Shown here: piece after piece, positions 1 to 5,568 of the stretch | How the letters are laid out: every line of letters begins with the position of its first letter | Position numbering within the stretch: position 1 is the stretch's first letter | Source: an uncultured Collinsella sp. | GTDB lineage: Bacteria > Actinomycetota > Coriobacteriia > Coriobacteriales > Coriobacteriaceae | Length of the DNA stretch: 5,774 bases | Assembly (NCBI GenBank): GCA_900551605.1 | Contig: URWS01000110.1 | Span: 1-5,774 of the forward strand | Direction: 5' to 3' | Notes under the pieces: generated by a model | Told to the model about the DNA's origin: nothing | The model's database searches: none | The model's input: only the letters and a program-made list of their open reading frames with translations | Program-made: the position numbers and the translations under genes

Positions 1-46
1 TACACTTATGCGATCGTCGGCAGCGTCAGATGTGTATAAGAGACAG
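1..46 (+). other. Untrimmed Illumina Nextera adapter (non-genomic)
   Basis: Bases 1-5 (TACAC) match the 3' end of the P5 oligo. Bases 6-13 (TTATGCGA) match a Nextera i5 index that I recall as S522. Bases 14-27 are TCGTCGGCAGCGTC, and 28-46 are the 19-base Tn5 mosaic end AGATGTGTATAAGAGACAG. All segments are in the exact order of a Nextera library end, so this is a sequencing artefact and genomic sequence starts at 47. The ATG at 30 lies inside the mosaic end and is not a real start codon. Confidence 0.97.
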
Positions 47-47
47 G

Positions 48-332
48 CTCGACCCCAAGAAGGAGGAGTGCGCCACCGTCTGCGACCAAATCGTCGAGGG
101 TCTGTGCGCCGAGGGCATCGAGGTCGTCGTCGATGATCGCGATGAGCGTCCCGGCTTTAAGTTTGCCGATAACGACCTCATGGGCTTCCCGTATCAGGTG
201 GTCTTGGGCAAGCGCGGCCTTAAGAACGGTACCGTCGAGCTCAAGGACCGTGCCACGGGCGAGCGCGAGGACGTGGCGATCGATGAGGTTGTCGCCAAGG
301 TCGCCGAGCTTGTAAAGGCTGCTCGCCGTTAA
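48..332 (+). CDS. proS: Prolyl-tRNA synthetase, C-terminal fragment (5' truncated)
   Basis: This is the last 94 codons of the enzyme that charges tRNA-Pro with proline in the cytoplasm. It covers most of the C-terminal anticodon-binding domain, an alpha/beta fold. The recognisable block is DDRDERPGFKFADNDLMGFP, followed by VVLGKRGLKNGTVELKDRATGE. It matches the bacterial-type ProS pattern (ERPGxKFADxxLxGxP, then VxGxRxLxxGxVExKxRxTGE) rather than the archaeal/eukaryote-type, which has SPGWKF. The catalytic class II core and the editing insertion lie upstream and are missing because the contig begins here. Reading on upstream into the adapter gives an ATG at 30, but that start is artificial; 48 is the first full genomic codon. 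The stop is TAA at 330-332, followed by a strong terminator, so this is the last gene of its transcript. Identity is quite secure. Confidence 0.9.
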   Translation, partial: LDPKKEECATVCDQIVEGLCAEGIEVVVDDRDERPGFKFADNDLMGFPYQVVLGKRGLKNGTVELKDRATGEREDVAIDEVVAKVAELVKAARR

Positions 333-364
333 TCGACGATTTCGTTTGTAGTTCGATATACGGG

Positions 365-411
365 ACGGCCCCGCATTTCCCCAGATCGGGGAGATGCGGG
401 GCCGTTCTTTT
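365..411 (+). terminator. Rho-independent terminator of proS
   Basis: An 18-bp stem pairs 365-382 with 388-405 around a 5-base loop. All pairs are Watson-Crick except one T-G wobble (377/393). A T-rich tail, TTCTTTT, overlaps the end of the right arm. It lies 32 bases after the proS stop and points the right way for it. Confidence 0.93.
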
Positions 412-435
412 ATCTTGTAGCATCCTCGATATCTA

Positions 436-479
436 AAAGGAAAACCCCACGGCCCATATGAGCTGCGGGGTTTTCCTTT
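436..479 (-). terminator. Terminator of the minus-strand kinase gene, possibly bidirectional
   Basis: There is a perfect 13-bp inverted repeat, AAAGGAAAACCCC at 436-448 and GGGGTTTTCCTTT at 467-479. Read on the minus strand it follows the kinase stop (512) by about 32 bases and ends in TTTTCCTTTT. The T tracts on both strands mean it could also back up the proS terminator in the converging direction. Confidence 0.88.
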
Positions 480-511
480 GTGCTTCCGATGCGAAATAAA
501 TCGCTCAGATA

Positions 512-1276
512 TTACTGATAATCGACGACGTCGATCCAGTTCTTCAGGAACTCATCGTTCACGTTGCGCTTACGAGCGAGCTCGGAAGCGGCGACGATGC
601 TCGTCCACTGACGCACGACCTGCATGGGCATGTCGGCGCGGTCGCAGTAGAGCTCCAGGTAGGCCTCGGCCTGGTCCTTGCTGTTGAGGGCGAAGAGCAG
701 GTAGGTGGTGGCAACGTCGGCAGCAGGGGAGCCCTGGGTGGCGTGTGCCCAGTCGCACACATAGAGCTGGCCGTCGTCGCCGACGATGACGTTGGAGGGG
801 TTGAAGTCGCCGTGGCAGACCTTGAACTCCTTGGTCATGCCGTCCAGACGCTCCTGAAGGTTGTAGCGCGTGGTGGCATTGAGCTGATCAAGGCTGTCGA
901 TCATGCGGGCGAACTTGTCGCGCTGACGGTTGAGCAGCGGGGAGGTGTAGCCGTGGATCTCGATCTGGAGGTCGACGAACATCTCGAGGTACTCACCAAA
1001 GCGCTGGGGCTCGGCAGTCATCTTCTCGGCAAGGGTGGTGCCCGGAACCTTCTCGGTCACGAGCGCCCAGCCGTTGGCGTTCTCGAGCTGGGAAACCTCG
1101 AGAGCCTTGGGGCTGCGGATGCCGCACTCATTGATGCGGGCAAGATTCAAAGCCTCGTTGAACACGTCGGAGACGGGCTTGGTCTCGTTAAAGACCTTGA
1201 CGATCTTGTCGCCCAGGTCGTAAACGACCTTGTTGCCGCGACGGACGAGCTCGGTCTTGGAATCGGGGAGCAGCAT
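512..1276 (-). CDS. APH/ChoK-fold phosphotransferase family kinase, substrate unknown
   Basis: This 254-residue soluble protein has an aminoglycoside-phosphotransferase-type kinase fold. The N-lobe (about 8-80) carries the likely ATP-binding lysine K27 in IVKVF, a candidate helix-C glutamate E41, and the hinge VTEKVPGTTL (73-82). The C-lobe has the Brenner loop HGDFNPSN (155-162) with catalytic D157 and N162, then the metal-binding D175 in CDWAHA, and D187 in the AADVA helix. All key residues are present, so it should be active. The phosphate acceptor cannot be told from sequence. The overall look (GNKVVYDLGDKIVKVF start, about 250 residues) resembles the small kinases of the TIGR02172 group more than true antibiotic-resistance enzymes, so I would not call it a resistance gene. 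The start at 1276 is supported by AAAGGA at 1289-1284, seven bases upstream. It lies downstream of adhE on the same strand, separated by 87 bases with a hairpin, so co-transcription by read-through is possible. Confidence 0.85.
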   Translation of the reverse strand: MLLPDSKTELVRRGNKVVYDLGDKIVKVFNETKPVSDVFNEALNLARINECGIRSPKALEVSQLENANGWALVTEKVPGTTLAEKMTAEPQRFGEYLEMFVDLQIEIHGYTSPLLNRQRDKFARMIDSLDQLNATTRYNLQERLDGMTKEFKVCHGDFNPSNVIVGDDGQLYVCDWAHATQGSPAADVATTYLLFALNSKDQAEAYLELYCDRADMPMQVVRQWTSIVAASELARKRNVNDEFLKNWIDVVDYQ

Positions 1277-1309
1277 GATTGCATCCTTTCAACGATGCGA
1301 TAGAAGCAA

Positions 1310-1345
1310 CGGCGGGGGCGTGCGTACACCCGTGCACCCCCGCCG
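1310..1345 (-). terminator. GC-rich hairpin between adhE and the kinase gene; likely weak terminator
   Basis: CGGCGGGGG (1310-1318) pairs perfectly with CCCCCGCCG (1337-1345). TGC/GCA pairs extend it inward after a two-base bulge (1319-1320). It begins 18 bases after the adhE stop. On the minus strand it is followed by TTGCTTCT, a poor U tract, so termination may be partial and allow read-through to the kinase gene. Confidence 0.65.
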
Positions 1346-1363
1346 CAAATAACCGTGCTAAAA

Positions 1364-4012
1364 CTAGCAGACGGCGTAGTCCTGGGGCTCGCGGCCGTAG
1401 TAGGCGTCCAGGTAGAGCTCCTTGATCTCGCTCATGAGCGGGTAGCGCGGGTTAGCGCCGGTGCACTGGTCGTTGAATGCCTGCTCGGTCATCTCGTCGA
1501 GGGTGTCGAGGAAGTACTGCTCGTCAACACCGTAGTCGGCGATGGTCTTCTTGACGCCGATGAAGTCCTTGAGCTCCTCGAGCTTCGTGATGAAGTTCTC
1601 GAAGACCTCCTTGTCGTCCTTGCCCTCGATGCCGCAGTACTTGGCCATCTCGGCGTAGTTGTGCAGCGCGTTGGGGTAAGGATACTGGGAGAACGTGCCC
1701 ATCTTGACGGGAGCCTCGGCGGCGTTGTAGCGCATAACGCGGGTCAGGATGACGGCGTTTGCGAGGCCGTGGGGCAGGTGATGGAAAGCGCCGAGCTTGT
1801 GGGCCATGGAGTGGTTGAGGCCCAGGAAGGCGTTGGCGAAGGCCATACCGGCCATGCAAGAGGCGTTGTGCATCTCCTCGCGGGCGTGCGGGTCCTTGGC
1901 GCCGTTCGTGAAGCTGGAGGGCAGGTTCTCAAAGACGAGCTTGGCAGCGCGCTCGGAGAGGCCCTTGGTGTAGTCGGAAGCCATGATGGAAACGTAGGAC
2001 TCGATGGCGTGGGTCATGACGTCGATGCCGGAGGCAGCGGTCAGGCCGCGCGGGGCGGTCATGCAGTTGTCGGCGTCGACGATAGCCATGTTGGGGAGCA
2101 GCGCGTAGTCGGCGAGCGGCCACTTGATGCCGGTCTCCTTGTCGGTGATGATGGCGAACGGCGTGCACTCGGAGCCGGTACCCGAAGAGGTCGGGACGGC
2201 GACGAAGTAGGCCTTCTTGCCCATCTCGGGGAAGGTGAAGATGCGCTTGCGGATGTCCATGAAGTCCATGGCCATGTCCTCAAACTTGCACTCGGGGTGC
2301 TCGTACATCATCCACATGATCTTGCCGGCGTCCATAGCGGAGCCACCGCCGACGGCGATGATGACGTCCGGCTCAAAGAGAGCCATCTGCTTGGCGCCAC
2401 GACGTGCGCACTGCAGCGACGGATCGGGCTCGACGTCGTAGAAGCAATCGTGGGCGATGCCCATCTCGTCGAGCTTGGCCTCGATGGCGCGGGTGTTGCC
2501 ATTCTTGAAGAGGAACTGGTCGGTGACGATGAAGGCGCGCTTCTTGCCCATGACATTGCCCAGCTCGTCGAGGGCGACGGGCGTGGAACCCTTCTTGAAG
2601 TAGACCTTCTCGGGAGCGCGGAACCACAGCATGTTCTCACGGCGCTCGGCCACAGTCTTAACGTTGATCAAGTGCTTCACCCCAACGTTCTCGGAGACGG
2701 AGTTGCCGCCCCAGGAGCCGCAGCCCAGGGTCAGAGACGGCTTCATGCCAAAGTTGTACAGGTCACCGATGCCGCCGTGCGAGGACGGGGTGTTGATGAC
2801 GATACGGCAGGCCTTCATGACGTGCTCGAACAGGCTGATCTTCTCGGCCTGAGCGGGGTGCACGTACAGAGAGGCGGTGTGGCCCGGGCCACCGGCGAGC
2901 ACCAGGTGCTCGGCCTTGTCGACGGCCTCCTGGAAGTCCTTGGCGTGGTACATGGCCAGGACCGGGGAGAGCTTCTCGTGGGAGAACTCCTCCTTGGCGG
3001 GGTCGGTGGAGGTGACCTCGGCGATCAGGATCTTGGTCTTGGCGGGAACCTCGATACCGGCGAGCTCGGCGATCTTGGCGGCAGCCATGCCGGGGATGCG
3101 GTGATCGAGGGCGCCGTTCTTGAACATGGCGGCACGCAGGGCCTCCATCTCGGCACCCTGCTTGACAAAGTAGCAGCCGCGCTTCTGGAACTCGGCCTTG
3201 ACCTGGTCATAGATGGTGTCGATGACGGTCACGGACTGCTCGGAAGCGCAGATCATGCCGTTGTCGAAGGTCTTGGAGTGGATGATGGAGTTGACGGCGA
3301 GCAGAACGTCGGCGGTGTCGTCGATGACGACCGGGGTGTTACCGGCGCCAACGCCCAGGGCGGGCTTGCCCGAGGAGTAGGCGGCCTTGACCATGCCCGG
3401 GCCACCGGTGGCGAGGATGATGTCGACGTCGCGCATGACCATGTTGGTCAGCTCGATGGAGGGGACATCGACCCAGCCGATGATGCCCTCGGGGGCACCA
3501 GCCTTGACGGCGGCGTCAAGCACGAGCTTGGCGGCGGCGATGGTGCACTTGGCGGCAGCCGGGTGCGGGGAGATGATGATGGCGTTGCGGGTCTTCAGGC
3601 TGATCAGCGTCTTGAAGATCGCGGTGGAGGTGGGGTTGGTCGTCGGGATGACGGCGCCCACGATGCCGATGGGCTCGGCGATCTTGGTGATGCCGTAAGC
3701 CTCGTCGCGCTCCAGGACACCACAGGTCTTGGTGTTCTTGTAAGCGTTGTAGATGTACTCTGCGGCGTAGTGGTTCTTGATGACCTTGTCCTCAAGAACG
3801 CCGCGGCCGGTCTCCTCGATGGCCATCTTCGCCAACGGGATACGAGCCTTGTTGGCGGCCATGGCGGCCTCATAGAAGATCTTGTCGACCTGCTCCTGCG
3901 TGTACGTAGCAAAAAGCGCCTGGGCCTCTCGCATCTGAGCGAGCTTAGCCTCAAGCGCCTCTACGTTGTCCACAATTGCGGGAGTAGTGTTTTCCGGTGA
4001 CTTTTTCACCAT
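1364..4012 (-). CDS. adhE: Bifunctional acetaldehyde-CoA/alcohol dehydrogenase AdhE
   Basis: This 882-residue protein reduces acetyl-CoA to acetaldehyde and then to ethanol, consuming two NADH to balance redox in fermentation. Residues about 15-445 are the CoA-acylating aldehyde dehydrogenase domain, with nucleotide-binding GVGAGNTP (220-227) and the catalytic cysteine C255 in GMICASEQ. After a short linker, about 455-870 form the iron-dependent alcohol dehydrogenase, with AVGGGSAMDAGK (553-564). Its metal ligands, inferred by spacing from E. coli AdhE, are D664 and H668 (DVMTH), H734 (GLNHS) and H748 (LPHG). Length is close to the E. coli enzyme (891), no frameshift is visible, and both active sites are intact. 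AdhE of other bacteria assembles into helical spirosomes. The ATG at 4012 is supported by AAGGAG at 4024-4019, six bases upstream. The stop is TAG. It appears to be transcribed from its own promoter. Confidence 0.97.
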   Translation of the reverse strand: MVKKSPENTTPAIVDNVEALEAKLAQMREAQALFATYTQEQVDKIFYEAAMAANKARIPLAKMAIEETGRGVLEDKVIKNHYAAEYIYNAYKNTKTCGVLERDEAYGITKIAEPIGIVGAVIPTTNPTSTAIFKTLISLKTRNAIIISPHPAAAKCTIAAAKLVLDAAVKAGAPEGIIGWVDVPSIELTNMVMRDVDIILATGGPGMVKAAYSSGKPALGVGAGNTPVVIDDTADVLLAVNSIIHSKTFDNGMICASEQSVTVIDTIYDQVKAEFQKRGCYFVKQGAEMEALRAAMFKNGALDHRIPGMAAAKIAELAGIEVPAKTKILIAEVTSTDPAKEEFSHEKLSPVLAMYHAKDFQEAVDKAEHLVLAGGPGHTASLYVHPAQAEKISLFEHVMKACRIVINTPSSHGGIGDLYNFGMKPSLTLGCGSWGGNSVSENVGVKHLINVKTVAERRENMLWFRAPEKVYFKKGSTPVALDELGNVMGKKRAFIVTDQFLFKNGNTRAIEAKLDEMGIAHDCFYDVEPDPSLQCARRGAKQMALFEPDVIIAVGGGSAMDAGKIMWMMYEHPECKFEDMAMDFMDIRKRIFTFPEMGKKAYFVAVPTSSGTGSECTPFAIITDKETGIKWPLADYALLPNMAIVDADNCMTAPRGLTAASGIDVMTHAIESYVSIMASDYTKGLSERAAKLVFENLPSSFTNGAKDPHAREEMHNASCMAGMAFANAFLGLNHSMAHKLGAFHHLPHGLANAVILTRVMRYNAAEAPVKMGTFSQYPYPNALHNYAEMAKYCGIEGKDDKEVFENFITKLEELKDFIGVKKTIADYGVDEQYFLDTLDEMTEQAFNDQCTGANPRYPLMSEIKELYLDAYYGREPQDYAVC

Positions 4013-4052
4013 TTGTGTCTCCTTGCGATCGGAGATTTACCCTACGCCTTGC

Positions 4053-4061
4053 ATGATAGCA
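4053..4061 (-). promoter_or_regulatory. Probable adhE promoter: extended -10, with flanking inverted repeat
   Basis: On the minus strand TGC-TATCAT is an extended -10 (5 of 6 matches to TATAAT), with the hexamer at 4058-4053. It would give a leader of roughly 30-35 bases before the adhE start. No good -35 is seen at 16-18 bases, which fits an extended -10 promoter. A CTTGC-N6-GCAAG inverted repeat (4048-4063) brackets the -10 exactly and could be an operator. It does not match the Rex consensus I know. Confidence 0.45.
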
Positions 4062-4104
4062 AGAAATTATTCGGCGAACGGTCAGATTCCTCTAAAAGGC
4101 ACAC

Positions 4105-4134
4105 TAAAACGCTTCAATAAACTGAAGCGTTTTA
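4105..4134. promoter_or_regulatory. Perfect 12-bp palindrome upstream of adhE: terminator-like or operator
   Basis: TAAAACGCTTCA (4105-4116) and TGAAGCGTTTTA (4123-4134) pair fully around the 6-base loop ATAAAC. The short GC core with A tract before and T tract after on both strands looks like a bidirectional intrinsic terminator. It could insulate adhE from transcription coming from the transposase/rpmB side. It also lies about 50-80 bases upstream of the adhE -10, where an activator or repressor could bind, so an operator role cannot be excluded. Confidence 0.6.
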
Positions 4135-4162
4135 ACTAAATTATCAGCCTGCTGCACCGCCC

Positions 4163-4215
4163 CACTTATTGGGGACAGACTTACATGAGTGCTTTCACTC
4201 ATTTGGGACAGACAT
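4163..4215 (+). repeat. Left terminal structured repeat of the transposase element
   Basis: It contains two direct copies of an 18-base unit, CACTTATTGGGGACAGAC at 4163-4180 and CACTCATTTGGGACAGAC at 4196-4213, with a 33-base period. ATGAGTG at 4185-4191 forms a perfect 7-bp hairpin with CACTCAT at 4196-4202 (loop CTTT). Alternatively it pairs with CACTTAT at 4163-4169 (one wobble). TTAC lies immediately 5' of the small-loop hairpin. Confidence 0.85.
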
Positions 4216-4343
4216 CGTTTTGCCATTTTGCCGTTCTGAACCAGTTTTTGCCGCTCATTGGATATAAATAGGTCACAGGCTCAGCATTTCGCGTTCCTTC
4301 TCTCCTTTTAGGTGTTGCCTGTTCAGTTTTGAAAAGAGAGATT
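4216..4343 (+). promoter_or_regulatory. Leader of the transposase gene with a weak candidate promoter
   Basis: This is an A+T-rich stretch between the left repeat and the transposase start. TATAAA at 4263-4268 is a plausible -10, but I see no convincing -35 at normal spacing. The ribosome site before the ATG at 4344 is poor (AAGAGAG with a three-base gap), suggesting low expression, which is common for Y1 transposases. Confidence 0.3.
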
Positions 4344-5120
4344 ATGCCTCGATGCGCCCGCGCCGTTTCGCTCACCGGCTATTACCACGTCTTTGACCGT
4401 GGCAACTCCAAACAGATTATTTTTGAAGATGATTCTGACCGATATCGTTTCTTATCGGACATCTCGGACAGGTTTGCACGCCATAAAGTGGCGGTGTTGG
4501 CTTGGTGCCTTATGGACAATCACTTCCATTTGATGATTGATGATCCATTTGACAATCTTTCAAAGGCAATGCAGTGCGCGTTGACAGCATATGCTAAGTA
4601 TTTCAACGGGAAAACGGGGAGAACGGGGCATCTGTTTGACAATCGCTATTCGCGGGTCGCGGTTGAGTCGGACACGCAGGCGGTGCAGCTGCTCGACTAT
4701 ATTCATCTCAATCCCGTGAAAGGTGCGCTTGACTCGCTCGAGGCGTACCGCTGGTCAAGCTATAAGGCGTATCAGCTGGGCTATGATCCCTTTGACATCT
4801 GTGATGCGGCCCCTATGCTCGATATTGTCGGAGGCTCCCGTTGCTATTGCGAGCATCTCGAGGAAGTTGCCGGGCGCATCTGGTCAATGGAGGTTCTTCC
4901 ACGCCGGCGGATCCCCGATGAGGAAGCCCTTTCCGTTGCGCGCGAAGTTCTGCCGAGCATAGATCCTTCGCTGCTCAAGGCCCTGCCACGCCCCGAACGC
5001 GATGCCTGCCTGCTGAGGCTCAGGCGGGCACATCTCACGGTTAAGCAAATTGCCCGTATCACCGGTATCGGCGCCACGAGCGTGACCAAGGCAACTGCAG
5101 GCTGGAAGGATGCAGCGTGA
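4344..5120 (+). CDS. REP-associated-type tyrosine transposase (Y1, HUH superfamily)
   Basis: This 258-residue single-strand DNA nuclease/transposase belongs to the IS200-like/RAYT family (COG1943 type). The N-terminus MPRCARAVSLTGYYHVFDRG is the usual RAYT opening. The HUH metal site is H60-F-H62 in LMDNHFHLMI, and the likely nucleophile is Y119 in LLDYIHLNPVKG, the position corresponding to the catalytic tyrosine of E. coli TnpA-REP. The segment NRYSRVAVESD and the WSSYKAY block are also typical. The C-terminus (about 226-252, LTVKQIARITGIGATSVTKA) looks like a helix-turn-helix, probably for recognising the repeat. I chose ATG 4344 rather than the in-frame TTG at 4329 because family members begin MPR(x)AR. 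No frameshift or missing catalytic residue is visible, so it may be active. It stands alone, opposite in strand to adhE and rpmB. Confidence 0.92.
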   Translation: MPRCARAVSLTGYYHVFDRGNSKQIIFEDDSDRYRFLSDISDRFARHKVAVLAWCLMDNHFHLMIDDPFDNLSKAMQCALTAYAKYFNGKTGRTGHLFDNRYSRVAVESDTQAVQLLDYIHLNPVKGALDSLEAYRWSSYKAYQLGYDPFDICDAAPMLDIVGGSRCYCEHLEEVAGRIWSMEVLPRRRIPDEEALSVAREVLPSIDPSLLKALPRPERDACLLRLRRAHLTVKQIARITGIGATSVTKATAGWKDAA

Positions 5121-5161
5121 GGCAGGGGCCGGAGCCAGTCGGTGCGCCGCATACGTACGTC

Positions 5162-5214
5162 ATGTCTGTCCCCAATGCGTGAAAACACTCATGTAAGTCT
5201 GTCCCCAATGAGTG
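5162..5214 (-). repeat. Right terminal structured repeat (inverted copy)
   Basis: Read on the minus strand, it holds CACTCATTGGGGACAGAC (5214-5197) and CACGCATTGGGGACAGAC (5181-5164), again with a 33-base period. ATGAGTG (5192-5186 region) pairs perfectly with the outer CACTCAT, or with one mismatch to the inner CACGCAT around a TTTT loop. It matches the left repeat at 49 of 53 positions in inverted orientation. The outer unit here is the cleanest of the four and probably closest to consensus. Confidence 0.85.
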
Positions 5215-5215
5215 C

Positions 5216-5248
5216 AAAAAGGCGCCCTCCGTAGGGGAGAGCGCCTTT
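5216..5248 (-). terminator. Rho-independent terminator of rpmB
   Basis: AAAGGCGC (5218-5225) pairs with GCGCCTTT (5241-5248). After one C-A mismatch, CTCC/GGAG continue the stem to a GTAGG loop. On the minus strand the stem runs into TTTTT at 5220-5216. It lies about 70 bases beyond the rpmB stop, and its T tract is one base from the right repeat of the transposase element. Confidence 0.9.
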
Positions 5249-5316
5249 GGTAAGTTCTATGTGAACGCGAGGTCTTTGACCCGGAGAGTCCGAGGTACTT
5301 GTTGGTAAGACCTTAT

Positions 5317-5505
5317 TTAGGAGCGCGCAACCTTGCCGGACTTGAGGCAGGTGGAGCAAACGTTCATCTTGCGACGGTGACCATCGACGACGACGTAGAC
5401 GCGCTGGATGTTGGGGCGGAACTTACGGTTGGTGACGCGGTGAGAGTGGCTGATGGAGCGACCGGCAACGGGGTGCTTACCGCAAACTTCGCAAACTTTG
5501 GACAT
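5317..5505 (-). CDS. rpmB: 50S ribosomal protein L28 (bL28), zinc-binding C+ form
   Basis: This 62-residue basic protein of the large ribosomal subunit begins MSKVCEVCGKHPVAGRSISHSHRVT..., the classic L28 pattern (x-C-x2-C-GK-P..G..ISHS...T.R.F.PN). Cysteines C5, C8 (CEVC) and C50, C53 (CSTC) form a complete zinc ribbon, so this is the C+ form rather than the cysteine-less paralogue induced under zinc starvation. The length is normal for Gram-positive L28. An in-frame ATG further upstream at 5553 would add 16 residues, but they do not match the family. The ATG at 5505 has a near-ideal ribosome site and gives the family start MSKVCE. It appears monocistronic, with its own promoter and terminator. 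Confidence 0.96.
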   Translation of the reverse strand: MSKVCEVCGKHPVAGRSISHSHRVTNRKFRPNIQRVYVVVDGHRRKMNVCSTCLKSGKVARS

Positions 5506-5511
5506 AACTGA

Positions 5512-5519
5512 CCCTCCTT
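5512..5519 (-). promoter_or_regulatory. Ribosome binding site that fixes the rpmB start
   Basis: AAGGAGGG on the minus strand lies six bases before the ATG at 5505. It is a near-perfect Shine-Dalgarno and decides against the longer start at 5553. Confidence 0.85.
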
Positions 5520-5559
5520 GGGCGACAAACGAACATGTCGCGTTAACAAACAAGCCTGA

Positions 5560-5568
5560 ACTATAGCA
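5560..5568 (-). promoter_or_regulatory. Probable rpmB promoter, extended -10
   Basis: TGC-TATAGT on the minus strand (hexamer 5565-5560) is a good extended -10. It lies about 55 bases before the rpmB start. The best -35-like sequence, TTGCGC, is about 20 bases upstream, which is longer than usual, so the TGN extension probably matters. Confidence 0.45.

Larger units (their letters stand above)
4163..5214 (+). mobile_element. RAYT/IS200-like Y1 transposase element with inverted structured ends
   Basis: A single Y1 transposase gene (4344-5120) is flanked by 53-bp inverted repeats at 4163-4215 and 5162-5214 that match at 49 of 53 positions. No direct target duplication is visible outside the repeats (CCGCC on the left, CAAAA on the right), as expected for single-strand HUH chemistry. 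The unit is 1052 bp and visibly more A+T-rich in its first half than its neighbours, suggesting acquisition. The borders are inferred from where the inverted match ends; the real cleavage sites may lie a few bases away. Whether it moves as a whole or is a resident RAYT acting on small dispersed repeats cannot be told from one copy. Confidence 0.75.

Noticed and set aside
30..47. ATG at 30 as a start for the proS fragment.
   Set aside because: It lies within the Tn5 mosaic end of the sequencing adapter and is not genomic.
743..1303. A 186-codon plus-strand frame opposite the kinase gene.
   Set aside because: It has the same antisense composition effect, and the opposite strand has complete kinase motifs and a ribosome site.
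1355..4000. An 881-codon open frame on the plus strand, fully opposite adhE.
   Set aside because: It is the antisense shadow of a GC-rich, codon-biased gene. Its translation is low-complexity (V, L, G, D, H rich) with no recognisable domain, while the minus-strand frame is a clear AdhE with all active-site residues.
4329..4343. TTG at 4329 as the transposase start.
   Set aside because: It would add MKREI ahead of the typical MPRxAR family start, and the ATG at 4344 fits the family better.
4163..5214. The repeated GGGGACAGAC units considered as a CRISPR array.
   Set aside because: There are only two copies per end, in inverted orientation around a transposase, with no spacer series and no cas genes.
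5506..5553. A 16-residue N-terminal extension of L28 from the ATG at 5553.
   Set aside because: L28 proteins start near the MSKVCE position, and a strong AAGGAGGG precedes the ATG at 5505. The extension also overlaps that ribosome site.
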